A stretch of 64,000 nt of DNA from NCBI RefSeq assembly GCF_014201885.1, contig NZ_JACHFN010000012.1, positions 55,379 through 119,378 of the forward strand, given 5' to 3'. The translations under genes and the position numbers were made by a program. Below are positions 1-15,148 of the stretch, in pieces. The stretch is from Deinococcus budaensis. GTDB taxonomy: Bacteria; Deinococcota; Deinococci; Deinococcales; Deinococcaceae. The notes beneath the pieces are model-generated. The model was not told the origin of the DNA, did no database searches, and saw nothing but the letters and a program-made list of their open reading frames with translations. The number at the start of each line of letters is the position of its first letter. Positions within the stretch are counted from its first letter, which is position 1.

Positions 1-843
<843 letters not shown>

Positions 844-890
844 GGCAGGAGGGGTCCGGCAAGGGCACGCGCAGGAGGAGTCGGGGCAGG

Positions 891-1979
<1,089 letters not shown>

Positions 1980-2005
1980 CCGGGGAGTGTAGCGGGGAAA
2001 GGGGC

Positions 2006-2060
2006 GCGGTACGCGGTGCGCGGGAAAAGACCTCGTGCCTTCCCGCGCACCGCGTACCGC
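2006..2060. terminator. Perfect 21-bp inverted repeat (strong hairpin) between AIM24 gene and murG
   Basis: The left arm 2006-2026 and right arm 2040-2060 are exact reverse complements over 21 bp, with a 13-nt loop (2027-2039). It lies 15 nt past the stop of the AIM24 gene and just upstream of the murG promoter, so it could end AIM24 transcription. There is no run of T on either side, so it may instead be an intergenic repeat element or an RNA-processing site. Confidence 0.6.
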
Positions 2061-2075
2061 TTCCCGCGAACTTCC

Positions 2076-2843
<768 letters not shown>

Positions 2844-2901
2844 GGTCTCAGGGTACGGGATGAGGGCCGGGCGGGTTCCCGGCCCCCCGGCGGCCCGGCG
2901 C

Positions 2902-4077
<1,176 letters not shown>

Positions 4078-4153
4078 ACCGCAGAGGGTACCGAGCGGCC
4101 CGGGGAGGGCAGGAGAGGCGGGCTAGAAGCGGGCGACGCCCCCGGCCCGGCCT

Positions 4154-5838
<1,685 letters not shown>

Positions 5839-6042
5839 GCCTGGAAGTCTAGAAACCGCCCTCTGACAGAATCCGCACACCCCCCTGCCCCCTGCTGGCC
5901 CGTGCTGGGGCAGGCAGCGGGACGCGGGCAGGCCCCAGTGTCCCCGGGGGCACGCCGCAGCTCTGTCAGGACAGCAGGGGCAAGTGGAGCCTCCCGCCCA
6001 GGGTCAGGCAGGGGCCAGGGAATGGGGGGCGGCCGGGTGGCT

Positions 6043-7008
6043 CTAGCGGCGCCTGCGCCCCAGCAGCAGCCCCAGGACCACGGCGGCCAGCCCCCCCAGC
6101 ACGAGGGTACGCAGGGGATCGGCCCGGCCTGCCTGCGGCAGCGCCACCGGCACCGGGCGGCTGAGGTACCACCCCCGCTCGGGCCGCGCCGCCTCGTCGA
6201 AGTTGCGGGCCAGGCGGTGCAGGTCGGCCGCCAGCGTGGGGCCAGACATGGGGTGCCCGTGCCCGGTGGCGACGAGGTGGGGGTCGAGGCCCGCCAACAG
6301 GCGCACCGAGTCGCGCGCCGCGTCCCAGTTGGGCGTGTAGTAGGCGGGCGGGCGGTGGACCAGCGTGGGCCGCAGGGCCAGAGCGCCCGTCACCGTCTCC
6401 TGCTTGGTCGTGACGAAGGCGTCCCCGGCGATCAGGGTGCGGTCTTCTTCGCGCCACAGCGAGACGTGTCCGGCGGTGTGCCCCGGCGTGTGCCGCCAGC
6501 GCCACCCCGGCAGGTGCGGCACCGTCCCGTCCTCCGGCAGCGGCTGGACGTGCGGCCGGAAGTCGAAGGGACCCGGCACAAAGGCGGGCGACAGCGCGCT
6601 CATCACGCCGCCCACGGTGGGGTCGGGAAAGGGGTAGGGTGCTTGCCCGGTGATGTGGGGCAGCTCCAGCGGGTGCGCGTACACCGGCACCTTCCACTCG
6701 GCCAGCAGGTCGTGCAGCGCCCCGATGTGGTCGAGGTGCCCGTGCGTCAAGACGATGGCGGCTGGCGGGCGGCCCGCGTGGTACTCGTCGGCGGCCGCGC
6801 GAATCATCCGGGCGGTGAGCGGCATTCCCGCGTCCACCAGCACCCAGTCGGAGCCGGGCAGCCCCAGCAGGTACACGTTCACCATCGGCACCCGGACCCG
6901 CAGCACGTCGGGGCGCAGCACCTGGGTGCCCCCGAGGGTCGAGACGGGCGGCGCGGGCGGACGGACGCGGTCAAGTTCGGGCGAGTGGAGCTGGGCAGTC
7001 TGGGCCAT
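6043..7008 (-). CDS. MBL-fold metallo-hydrolase with C-terminal membrane anchor
   Basis: A 321-aa metallo-beta-lactamase-fold hydrolase. The metal site THGHLDHIG (HxHxDH), the later ligand His in RHTPGHTAGHVSL, Asp in IAGDAF and His in ATGHGHPM fit a dinuclear metal centre. The last 30 residues form a hydrophobic helix (LVLGGLAAVVLGLLLG) ending in four arginines, suggesting a tail anchor with the enzyme domain cytoplasmic. ATG 7008 is chosen for the AAAGGA ribosome site 7 nt upstream; TAGCGT near 7061-7066 is a plausible -10 for a short leader. Substrate unknown; lactonase, glyoxalase and sulfur-metabolism relatives share these motifs. Confidence 0.85.
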   Translation of the reverse strand: MAQTAQLHSPELDRVRPPAPPVSTLGGTQVLRPDVLRVRVPMVNVYLLGLPGSDWVLVDAGMPLTARMIRAAADEYHAGRPPAAIVLTHGHLDHIGALHDLLAEWKVPVYAHPLELPHITGQAPYPFPDPTVGGVMSALSPAFVPGPFDFRPHVQPLPEDGTVPHLPGWRWRHTPGHTAGHVSLWREEDRTLIAGDAFVTTKQETVTGALALRPTLVHRPPAYYTPNWDAARDSVRLLAGLDPHLVATGHGHPMSGPTLAADLHRLARNFDEAARPERGWYLSRPVPVALPQAGRADPLRTLVLGGLAAVVLGLLLGRRRR

Positions 7009-7190
7009 GGCAGGGTCCTTTCGGGAAAGAGATGAGGAAGAGTGGGCGTTTCTCATACGCTAGGCACCCCGCATGAGGGTGGCCCTGCGCCCGGCCTAAC
7101 GGAGCCTTAGACGGGCTGCGGGCCGCCTGGAGAACCTGAGGTCACGGGGACAGGGTAGGCTGCCCTCATCCCACCGCCCTGGAGGCCCTC

Positions 7191-7799
7191 ATGCTGACCG
7201 TGCCCTTCTTGCTCACCTCGCTGGTCGTCGCCCTGATCCCCGGCACCGGGGCCGTCTACACCGTCTCCACCGGTCTCTTTCGCGGACGGCGGGCCAGCCT
7301 GACCGCCGCCCTGGGCTGCACGCTGGGCATCGTGCCCCACCTGCTCGCCAGCCTGCTGGGGTTGTCGCTGCTGCTGCACCTGAGTGCGGAGGCTTTCACC
7401 GTGCTGAAACTCGCGGGCGCGGCGTACCTGCTGTACCTCGCGTGGGCTACCTGGCAGGACCACGGCGGCCTCAGCTTCCGGGACGAGGGCACGCGCGGCA
7501 GCCTTGGGGTGATCGGGCGGGCGGTGCTGCTCAACCTGCTGAACCCCAAGCTCACGCTGTTTTTCCTCGCGTTCCTGCCCCAGTTCGTTGCGCCGGGGCG
7601 CCCGGAACTGCCGCAGTTTCTCGTGCTCAGCGGCGTGTTCATGCTGGTCACCTTCCTGGTGTTCGCCGCTTACGGCCTGCTCGCGGGCAGCGTCCGGGGG
7701 TTCGTGACCCGTTCTCCCCGCGCCCTGCTGTGGCTGCGGCGCTCCTTTGCGGCGGCCTTCGCGGGTCTCAGCGTGGAGCTGGCGCTGGCGGAGCGCTAG
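7191..7799 (+). CDS. LysE/RhtB family amino-acid exporter
   Basis: A 202-aa integral membrane protein of the LysE translocator family, which exports amino acids or related small molecules by proton antiport. Family hallmarks are the N-terminal PGTGAVYTVSTGLFRGRRA (canonical PGP...), the GAAYLLYLAWATW segment, and NLLNPKLTLFFLAFLPQFV in the fourth helix region. About six hydrophobic helices are present. ATG 7191 follows GGAGG by 5 nt, with TAGGCT about 35 nt upstream as a possible -10. It converges on lepA, with a shared hairpin between them. The exported substrate cannot be deduced. Confidence 0.9.
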   Translation: MLTVPFLLTSLVVALIPGTGAVYTVSTGLFRGRRASLTAALGCTLGIVPHLLASLLGLSLLLHLSAEAFTVLKLAGAAYLLYLAWATWQDHGGLSFRDEGTRGSLGVIGRAVLLNLLNPKLTLFFLAFLPQFVAPGRPELPQFLVLSGVFMLVTFLVFAAYGLLAGSVRGFVTRSPRALLWLRRSFAAAFAGLSVELALAER

Positions 7800-7812
7800 G
7801 CCGGACCAAGGG

Positions 7813-7850
7813 AGAAGGCGCCGGGTCCGGGGAGACCGTCAGCGCCTTCT
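7813..7850. terminator. Bidirectional terminator-like hairpin between the LysE-family gene and lepA
   Basis: AGAAGGCGC at 7813-7821 pairs exactly with GCGCCTTCT at 7842-7850 (9-bp stem, 20-nt internal sequence that can pair further). It lies between two convergent genes, so it could serve both strands. Flanking T runs are short. Confidence 0.55.
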
Positions 7851-7870
7851 GCTTCTGCCTCTGGGGAGGT

Positions 7871-9694
<1,824 letters not shown>

Positions 9695-9788
9695 CCCCGC
9701 AGTGTAGCGGCGCGGGGAGGGAGGCGGCCCCGGCGCCCGTGACAAACCTGCGCCCCGCCAGGCCGGGAACGCCCCCTATGCTGGGCCT

Positions 9789-11126
9789 GTGCGCGCACGC
9801 CGACCCCTGCCGACCCGTCCCGCGCCTCCGGCCTCCCGGCTGGCGCTGTTCGCCGCGCTGGCCCTGGGGCTGGGCGGCGGCGCCTGGTACGGCCTGTCGC
9901 GCCCGCAGAATCCGCCGGTGCAGGCGGCGGCACAGGCCCGCACGGTGGCGGGCGACTGGGAGGCGCTGCGCGCGTTCGGGCCGCGTCCGGTGGGGGAGGA
10001 GGGACATGAGCGGGCCGTGGACTGGCTGGCCGGGCAGTTCCGCGCGCTGGGCTACCGGGTGAACGAGCAGCCGGTGACGGTGGAACGGCCCTTCGACCGG
10101 GGCGGCACCCTGCGGATCGGAGCGCTGAGCGTGCCCGCCGCCGCCCTGTACGGCAGCCGGGGCGGCGAGCAGGCGGGGCGGCTGGTGCGCCTGCCCGCCG
10201 GGGCCACGGCCGAGCGGATGGAGGCGCTGGGGCTGCGTGCCCAGCTCGCGCTGACGACCTGCCGGGACTGGGAGGATACCGAGTGGAGCGAGCTGGTGGG
10301 CCGCGCCCTGCGCGCGGGGGCGCTGGGTCTGGTGCTGGTGCAGGACTGCGAGGTCCCGCAGCTTCAGCGGGTGCCCGCCACGCCGCTGCCGCTGGTGTCG
10401 GTGAGCGCGGCGGACGGGGCGCGGGTGCTGGCGCGGGCCGGGCAGCCCGCCGAGCTGAGTTCGCAGGTCGAGGTGCGCGAGGTCACGGGGCGCAACCTGA
10501 TCGCCGCGCGGGTGGAAGCGGCCCCGCAGATCGTGTTCGGCGCCCACCTCGACAGCGTGAACGGCTCGCCGGGCGCCAACGACAACGCCAGCGGCGTGCT
10601 GGCCGTGCTGGACGCCGCGCGCGGGGCCGCCGGCACCGAACTGGCGGGCCGCGCCTGGTTCGTCCTCTTTGACGCCGAGGAGAACGGCCTGCACGGCAGC
10701 CGCGCTTTCGTGGACGCGCACCGCTTTGCGCTGCGGCAAACGAGGGCGATGCTGAACTTCGACATGGTGGGGGTGAGCGCCGAGGCCCTAGGGGTGGCCG
10801 CCCACGCCGAGCTGCGGCCGCTGGCGCGGGCGGTGCGGCCCGGCGTGCGGGTGTTCGAGGACGACCCGCCTGGGCGCGAGACCTTCGGGCGCAACTCGGG
10901 CGTCACCGGAAGCAGCGACCACGTGCCCTTCATGGCCTGGGGCGTGCGGACGGCCTTCATTCACCGGGGCCTGGACGACGGCTACCACGCGCCCAGTGAC
11001 CGCACGCTGTCGCCCGCGCTGGTGCAGGAGGCCAGCCGCTTCGGCACCCGGCTGGCCGAGGCGGCGCTCGCTGCCCCCTGGACCCCGGACGAACCCTGCG
11101 AGGGCTTTCGCAGCGAGGGATGCTGA
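9789..11126 (+). CDS. M28 family zinc aminopeptidase with N-terminal membrane segment
   Basis: A 445-aa M28-type metallopeptidase. One hydrophobic segment near residues 18-35 (signal peptide or anchor) suggests action outside the membrane. Zinc ligands in order: His in FGAHLDS, the bridging Asp in GANDNASG, the Glu pair in DAEENGLHGS, Asp in NFDMVG and His in YHAPSD. The middle region (about residues 100-240) resembles a PA-type insert. A disulfide is possible between the CRDWED and QDCEV cysteines. The GTG start lies 6 nt after TATGCT (9777-9782), so the mRNA is likely leaderless. It would release N-terminal amino acids from external peptides. Confidence 0.88.
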   Translation: MRARRPLPTRPAPPASRLALFAALALGLGGGAWYGLSRPQNPPVQAAAQARTVAGDWEALRAFGPRPVGEEGHERAVDWLAGQFRALGYRVNEQPVTVERPFDRGGTLRIGALSVPAAALYGSRGGEQAGRLVRLPAGATAERMEALGLRAQLALTTCRDWEDTEWSELVGRALRAGALGLVLVQDCEVPQLQRVPATPLPLVSVSAADGARVLARAGQPAELSSQVEVREVTGRNLIAARVEAAPQIVFGAHLDSVNGSPGANDNASGVLAVLDAARGAAGTELAGRAWFVLFDAEENGLHGSRAFVDAHRFALRQTRAMLNFDMVGVSAEALGVAAHAELRPLARAVRPGVRVFEDDPPGRETFGRNSGVTGSSDHVPFMAWGVRTAFIHRGLDDGYHAPSDRTLSPALVQEASRFGTRLAEAALAAPWTPDEPCEGFRSEGC

Positions 11127-11234
11127 GGAACGCTCTCCGGTCCCGGGGGCCACACCCGGGCGCGGGGTTGCCTGCCCGCCCTCGCCTTCCGGCCCGCGCG
11201 CCGAACGTGCCCGGCGGGTCGGGTCTTGCTGCCC

Positions 11235-11450
11235 CTATTCCCCGCCGTGCTGGGCGTTGGTGTTGTACCGGTTGGCGAGGATAAAAAAGGTCGGCGCCCA
11301 CAGCCCGACGAAGATGCCGAAGCGTTCGCCGTGGGCACGGTCCTCGGCGGAGTGGCCCCGGCCCCCCTGGGAGGCCCAGATCGCGATCGAGCCGAGAATG
11401 GAGGCGGCTCCGGCAATGGTGAACAGTTGGGCCAGCGAGCGGTTGGGCAT
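11235..11450 (-). CDS. Small membrane protein of unknown function (71 aa)
   Basis: ATG 11450 is preceded by GGAGG with a 9-nt gap, the best evidence that this short frame is translated. The 71-aa product has two hydrophobic stretches (LFTIAGAASILGSIAIWA and RFGIFVGLWAPTFFILANRY) joined by a short, charged, His-containing loop, so it is probably a two-helix inner-membrane hairpin. I do not recognise the family. It lies alone between the M28 peptidase (convergent) and rnhB (same strand, about 130 bp upstream). Confidence 0.72.
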   Translation of the reverse strand: MPNRSLAQLFTIAGAASILGSIAIWASQGGRGHSAEDRAHGERFGIFVGLWAPTFFILANRYNTNAQHGGE

Positions 11451-11582
11451 GGCAGCGTCCCTCCGGATACAGCGTGGGGCGGCCCTGCCCCGCGCACGGC
11501 CCTGACCCCATGTGGTTGCCGCCACTTTTACCCAGGCGGCCCGCCCGAGTCTGCATGGTGGGCAACAGTAGAGGCCGCGCCC

Positions 11583-12266
11583 TCAGCGGGGGTCGGGACG
11601 CGGTTGTGCCAAGAGGCCGCCGCCCCCTGACCCGGCCAGCAGGCGGGCGACCGGAGCGAAGGAACGGCGGTGCACGGGAGAGACCCCCAGGTCCGCCAGC
11701 GCCGCGCGGTGGGCGGGAGCGCCGTACCCCTTGTGCGCCGCGAAGCCGTAGCCGGGGTACTCGCGGTCCAGCTCGGTCATCACCCGGTCGCGCTCGGTCT
11801 TGGCAAGCAGGCTGGCGGCCGCCACCGTGTAGCTCAGGGCGTCGGCACGGGGCGGGGCGCTCAGCGGCAGCGGTGTGCGCAGCCGCAGGTAGTCGGTCAG
11901 CAGGGCCTGGGGCGGCGGGTCGAGGCGCTCCAGCGCGCGGTGCGCGGCGGCGTGGGTCGCGCCCAGGATGTTGAGGCGGCCGATCTCCTCCGGCCAGGCG
12001 TGCTCGACGGCCCAGGCCAGGGCCACCCGGCGCACCTCCTGGGCGAAGCGGTCGCGCTGCGCTGCCGAAAGCTGTTTGGAGTCGCGAAAAGGGTAGTCCT
12101 GCGCCGAGCCGGGCAGAATCACCGCCGCCACCGTGACGGGTCCGGCCCAGGCGCCGCGCCCGGCCTCGTCCACGCCAGCCACGCGGAAGTGGCCCCGGCG
12201 CCAGTGTTCGCGCTCGAAGGCCCAGTCGGGGGTGACGGCGGCCACATGGGTGGGAGGGAGGGACAT
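11583..12266 (-). CDS. rnhB: Ribonuclease HII
   Basis: Cleaves RNA in RNA:DNA hybrids and at single ribonucleotides in DNA. The 227-aa protein has the metal-binding DEAGRGAWAGPV motif, DSKQLS, the conserved LNILGATHAA segment, the acidic residue before YLRL and the AHKGYG motif. A short extra N-terminus of about 25 residues precedes the catalytic core. ATG 12266 lies 6 nt after TACCTT (12273-12278), a leaderless arrangement, although in-frame codons exist further upstream. Confidence 0.95.
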   Translation of the reverse strand: MSLPPTHVAAVTPDWAFEREHWRRGHFRVAGVDEAGRGAWAGPVTVAAVILPGSAQDYPFRDSKQLSAAQRDRFAQEVRRVALAWAVEHAWPEEIGRLNILGATHAAAHRALERLDPPPQALLTDYLRLRTPLPLSAPPRADALSYTVAAASLLAKTERDRVMTELDREYPGYGFAAHKGYGAPAHRAALADLGVSPVHRRSFAPVARLLAGSGGGGLLAQPRPDPR

Positions 12267-12330
12267 GGGGGGAAGGTAGCAGAGGGGGGGTGGATGGGAA
12301 GGGGTGACATTCTCCCTCTTTGGGCAGGAG

Positions 12331-12382
12331 GTCTTGATTCGGCTTGCCCCCACCCCCAGCCCTGCGCAGCAGAGGGGGGTGG
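12331..12382. repeat. Intergenic repeat, copy 1 (A+B modules)
   Basis: The 33 nt beginning GTCTTGATTCGG at 12331 recur almost unchanged at 40226 (about 2 differences). The following 20 nt, TGCGCAGCAGAGGGGGGTGG at 12363-12382, recur exactly at 40561-40580. Both places are intergenic, so this is a dispersed non-coding repeat family. Confidence 0.75.
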
Positions 12383-12503
12383 ACGGCACCGCCATCCCAG
12401 AGCAGGGCGGAGAAGCTCCAGAACAGGCGAGGATGACGCTACGGGTCCACAGGAAATGGGATGGACCGCAGCCGCCTCTCAGCTCCAATGCTGCCGCCTC
12501 TTC

Positions 12504-14063
12504 TCAATCCCCCACGGCCCCGCCTGCCCGCGCCCTGGCCTGGGCACGCAGGGCGTGTTTCAGAACCTTGCCACTGGCGGTCTTGGGCAGTTCGGGGGCA
12601 AAGACGATGCGGGTGGGCAGGGCGTGGGGAGGCAGGTGGGGACGCGCGAAGTCGAGCAGTTCGCGGGGCTGGACCCCGGCGCCCGGATGCAGGGTCACAA
12701 AGGCGACGGGCAGGTCGTCTCCTCCTCCCCCCTCGCCCGGCGCGGCGACCACCACGGCCTCGCGGACGCTGGGGTGGCGGTAGAGCACGGCCTCGATCTC
12801 CACGCTGGAGACGGTCTGCCCGGCCACGCTGAGCAGGTCCCCGGCGCGGTCGAGAATTTCCAGCCGTCCGTCGGGGTGGACGCAGGCCACGTCCCCGGTG
12901 TGCAGCCAGCCGTTTTGGAGGGCGCGGCGGGTCGCGGCGCGGTTTTTGTAGTAGCCCTTCATGGTCTGGTTGCTGCGAATCACGACCTCGCCGGGCGTCG
13001 CGCCGTCGGGCGGCACAGGCGCCCCGCCGGGCGTGACCACCCGCACCTGCCCGCCGAAGATCATCGGGTGCCCCTGCCGGGCCAGCACCGCTGGGGCGTC
13101 CGGCAGCCCGGCCAGGTCGGCGCTGTCGGTGAGGGTCAGCAGGGCGCTGGTCTCGGTCAGGCCGTAGGAGTGCAGCACCTCGAAGCCCTGGGCCTGGAGG
13201 GTGCCCAGCAGCCGGGGGTGCGGACTGGTCCCTGCGACCGCCAGCCGCACCGGCCGGGGCAGACTCAGCGGCGCGGCGGCGTCGGCCAGCGGCGCGAGCA
13301 GCGCGGGGGAGGCACACAGGTGGGTGACCCGGCCCGTCAGCAGAGCCGCGCGCAGCCGCTCGGGTGTCAGCTCGGGCAGCGTGACGTGGGTGCCGCCCGC
13401 CGCCGTAACGGCCCAGGCGCAGCCCCAGCCGTTGCCGTGCGCCAGCGGCAGCGCGTGCAGAAAGACGCTGCCGGGCCGCAGGTCGAGGTGGTAGAGCATG
13501 TTGGCGAGGTTCACGAAGGCCCCTCGGTGCGTCAGCATCACGCCCTTGGGGTCGCTGGTCGTGCCCGAGGTGTAGTTGATGCTGATGGGCTGGTCCTCGT
13601 CCAGCCTGTCGGGAAGCGCCAGCGGGGCCGGGGCGACGCCCGCGAGCCGTCCGGCCAGCGTTGACCCCGCGCCGATGGGCAGCGTGGGAACGCCGCTCTT
13701 GTGCAGCGCCTCCGCCACCCGGGGCAGGTGCGCGGCGTCCACCAGCGCCAGCACCGGGTCGGCGTGGCCGCTCAGAAAGCGCAGCGCCTCGTCCCCGAAG
13801 GCCGGATTCAGCGGCACGATCACCCCTCCGGCCAGCGGCACCGCGTGAAAGGCCAGCAGCGCGTCGCCACTGTTGGGCGAGATCAGCAGGACGTGGCCGC
13901 CGGAGGTCAGGCCCTGTTCGCGCAGGAGCGTCACCAACCGGGCCGTGCGGCCCGCGAACTGCGCGGTGCTGACTGTCTGCCCGCCTTCCTCCAGCAGCGG
14001 CCTTTCGGGCCGCAGGGCCAGGGCGCGCAGTACGGCGTCCAGCGGCGTCAGCGGTGTTTTCAC
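12504..14063 (-). CDS. AMP-forming acyl-CoA synthetase (ANL superfamily)
   Basis: A 519-aa ANL-family adenylating enzyme expected to activate a carboxylic acid with ATP and join it to CoA. Core motifs are the P-loop YTSGTTSDPKGVMLTH, the aromatic/substrate region HSYGLTETS, the hinge LDRAGDLLSVAGQTVSS, and the C-terminal catalytic lysine in PKTASGKVLKHAL. GTG 14063 is chosen because it sits just before the conserved domain; the only upstream -10-like box is CAGACT with 9-nt spacing. It is transcribed away from the liv-type operon across a shared 233-bp region. The acid substrate is unknown; medium/long-chain fatty or aromatic acids are likely. Confidence 0.9.
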   Translation of the reverse strand: MKTPLTPLDAVLRALALRPERPLLEEGGQTVSTAQFAGRTARLVTLLREQGLTSGGHVLLISPNSGDALLAFHAVPLAGGVIVPLNPAFGDEALRFLSGHADPVLALVDAAHLPRVAEALHKSGVPTLPIGAGSTLAGRLAGVAPAPLALPDRLDEDQPISINYTSGTTSDPKGVMLTHRGAFVNLANMLYHLDLRPGSVFLHALPLAHGNGWGCAWAVTAAGGTHVTLPELTPERLRAALLTGRVTHLCASPALLAPLADAAAPLSLPRPVRLAVAGTSPHPRLLGTLQAQGFEVLHSYGLTETSALLTLTDSADLAGLPDAPAVLARQGHPMIFGGQVRVVTPGGAPVPPDGATPGEVVIRSNQTMKGYYKNRAATRRALQNGWLHTGDVACVHPDGRLEILDRAGDLLSVAGQTVSSVEIEAVLYRHPSVREAVVVAAPGEGGGGDDLPVAFVTLHPGAGVQPRELLDFARPHLPPHALPTRIVFAPELPKTASGKVLKHALRAQARARAGGAVGD

Positions 14064-14106
14064 AGTCCGTCCAGTCTGAGGAGAGGGCAAGGTGAGCGAC
14101 TCGGCT

Positions 14107-14157
14107 TGTCTAGATCGGTCGAAGAAGCTGGCCTCCCAAGGGCAGATCGTCTAGACA
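14107..14157. promoter_or_regulatory. Inverted TGTCTAGA pair in divergent promoter region (candidate operator)
   Basis: TGTCTAGA at 14107-14114 and its reverse complement TCTAGACA at 14150-14157 flank 35 nt, and similarity extends weakly beyond each arm. The site lies between the acyl-CoA synthetase start (14063) and the liv operon start (14297), so one bound regulator could control both directions. The regulator is not identified in the window. Confidence 0.45.
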
Positions 14158-14296
14158 GGCTCTCTTCATCTCCACTGGGGGAACGCTCATACTTCACGCA
14201 CCGACAACCTCCTCGTGCTGTGTCCGCGCTGCTCTTTGCGTGGCCCCTTTCCGCGCTGCGTCTGGCTTCCCCGGTTGCCCCTTTGCAGGAGGTGAA

Positions 14297-15148
14297 ATGC
14301 CGCCCGTGTCCGCCGCTCCACCGGCTGCCCGTCAGCTGCACGTCGAGAACGTCACGCTGACTTTCGGCGGTCTCAACGCCCTGACCGACGTGAGCCTCAT
14401 CGTTCCCGAGGGCGAGATCGTGAGCATCATCGGTCCCAACGGGGCGGGCAAGACCAGCCTGCTCAACTGCATCAGCGGCTTTTACCACCCGACGCGTGGG
14501 CGCATCACCTTCGGGGAACACGACCTGTCGCGCTCGGCGCCCAACGTGGTGACCGGCTTCGGGATCGCCCGCGCCTTTCAGAACCTCGAACTGTTCCGGG
14601 GCCTGAGCGTGGTGGAAAACCTGCTGCTCGCCCGGCACACCCACCTGCGCTACGGCCTGCTCGACAGTCTGTTCTTCTACGGCCGTGCCAGCCGCCAGGA
14701 GGCGGAAAACCGCGCCTATGTCGAGCGGATCGTGGATTTCATGGAGCTGGAAGCCTACCGCGCGCACCCGGTGGGCACGCTGAGTTACGGCATCCAGAAG
14801 CGCGTGGAGGTGGCGCGGGCACTGACCCTGGCGCCCCGCCTGCTGCTGCTCGACGAGCCGATGGCGGGTATGAACGTCGAGGAAAAGGAGGACATGGTGC
14901 GCTTTATCCTCGACATCCAGCGCGAGCAGGGGATCACGGTGGTCCTGATCGAGCACGACCTGGGCGTGGTGATGGACATCAGCGACCGGGTGTACGTGCT
15001 CGACTTCGGGCAGCGCATCGCCGGGGGCACGCCCGCCGAGGTCAGCGCCGACCCGCGCGTGATCGAGGCCTATACCGGAGTCGCGCAGCCCGGGGTCGCC
15101 CAGCCGGCGGCCGCTCCGCAGGGCAGGGCGCCGGCGGTGGGCACATGA
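14297..15148 (+). CDS. livG: Branched-chain amino acid-type ABC transporter ATPase (LivG-like)
   Basis: A 283-aa cytoplasmic ATPase of the HAAT import family (LivG type). Walker A is GPNGAGKTS near residue 50. The Q-loop region contains ARAFQNLELF, the signature is LSYGIQKRVEVARAL (LSYG instead of LSGG), Walker B is LLLLDEP, the NVEEKEDM stretch follows, and the switch is IEHDLGVV. The start is fixed by AGGAGGTGAA directly before ATG 14297. First gene of the transporter operon; its stop overlaps the next ATG in ATGA. Substrate is probably an amino acid or, given the ligase neighbours, an organic acid. Confidence 0.92.
   Translation: MPPVSAAPPAARQLHVENVTLTFGGLNALTDVSLIVPEGEIVSIIGPNGAGKTSLLNCISGFYHPTRGRITFGEHDLSRSAPNVVTGFGIARAFQNLELFRGLSVVENLLLARHTHLRYGLLDSLFFYGRASRQEAENRAYVERIVDFMELEAYRAHPVGTLSYGIQKRVEVARALTLAPRLLLLDEPMAGMNVEEKEDMVRFILDIQREQGITVVLIEHDLGVVMDISDRVYVLDFGQRIAGGTPAEVSADPRVIEAYTGVAQPGVAQPAAAPQGRAPAVGT

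Noticed and set aside
845..872. AGGAGG-like sequences beside the murC start
   Set aside because: They lie on the opposite strand to murC, so they cannot serve as its ribosome-binding site.
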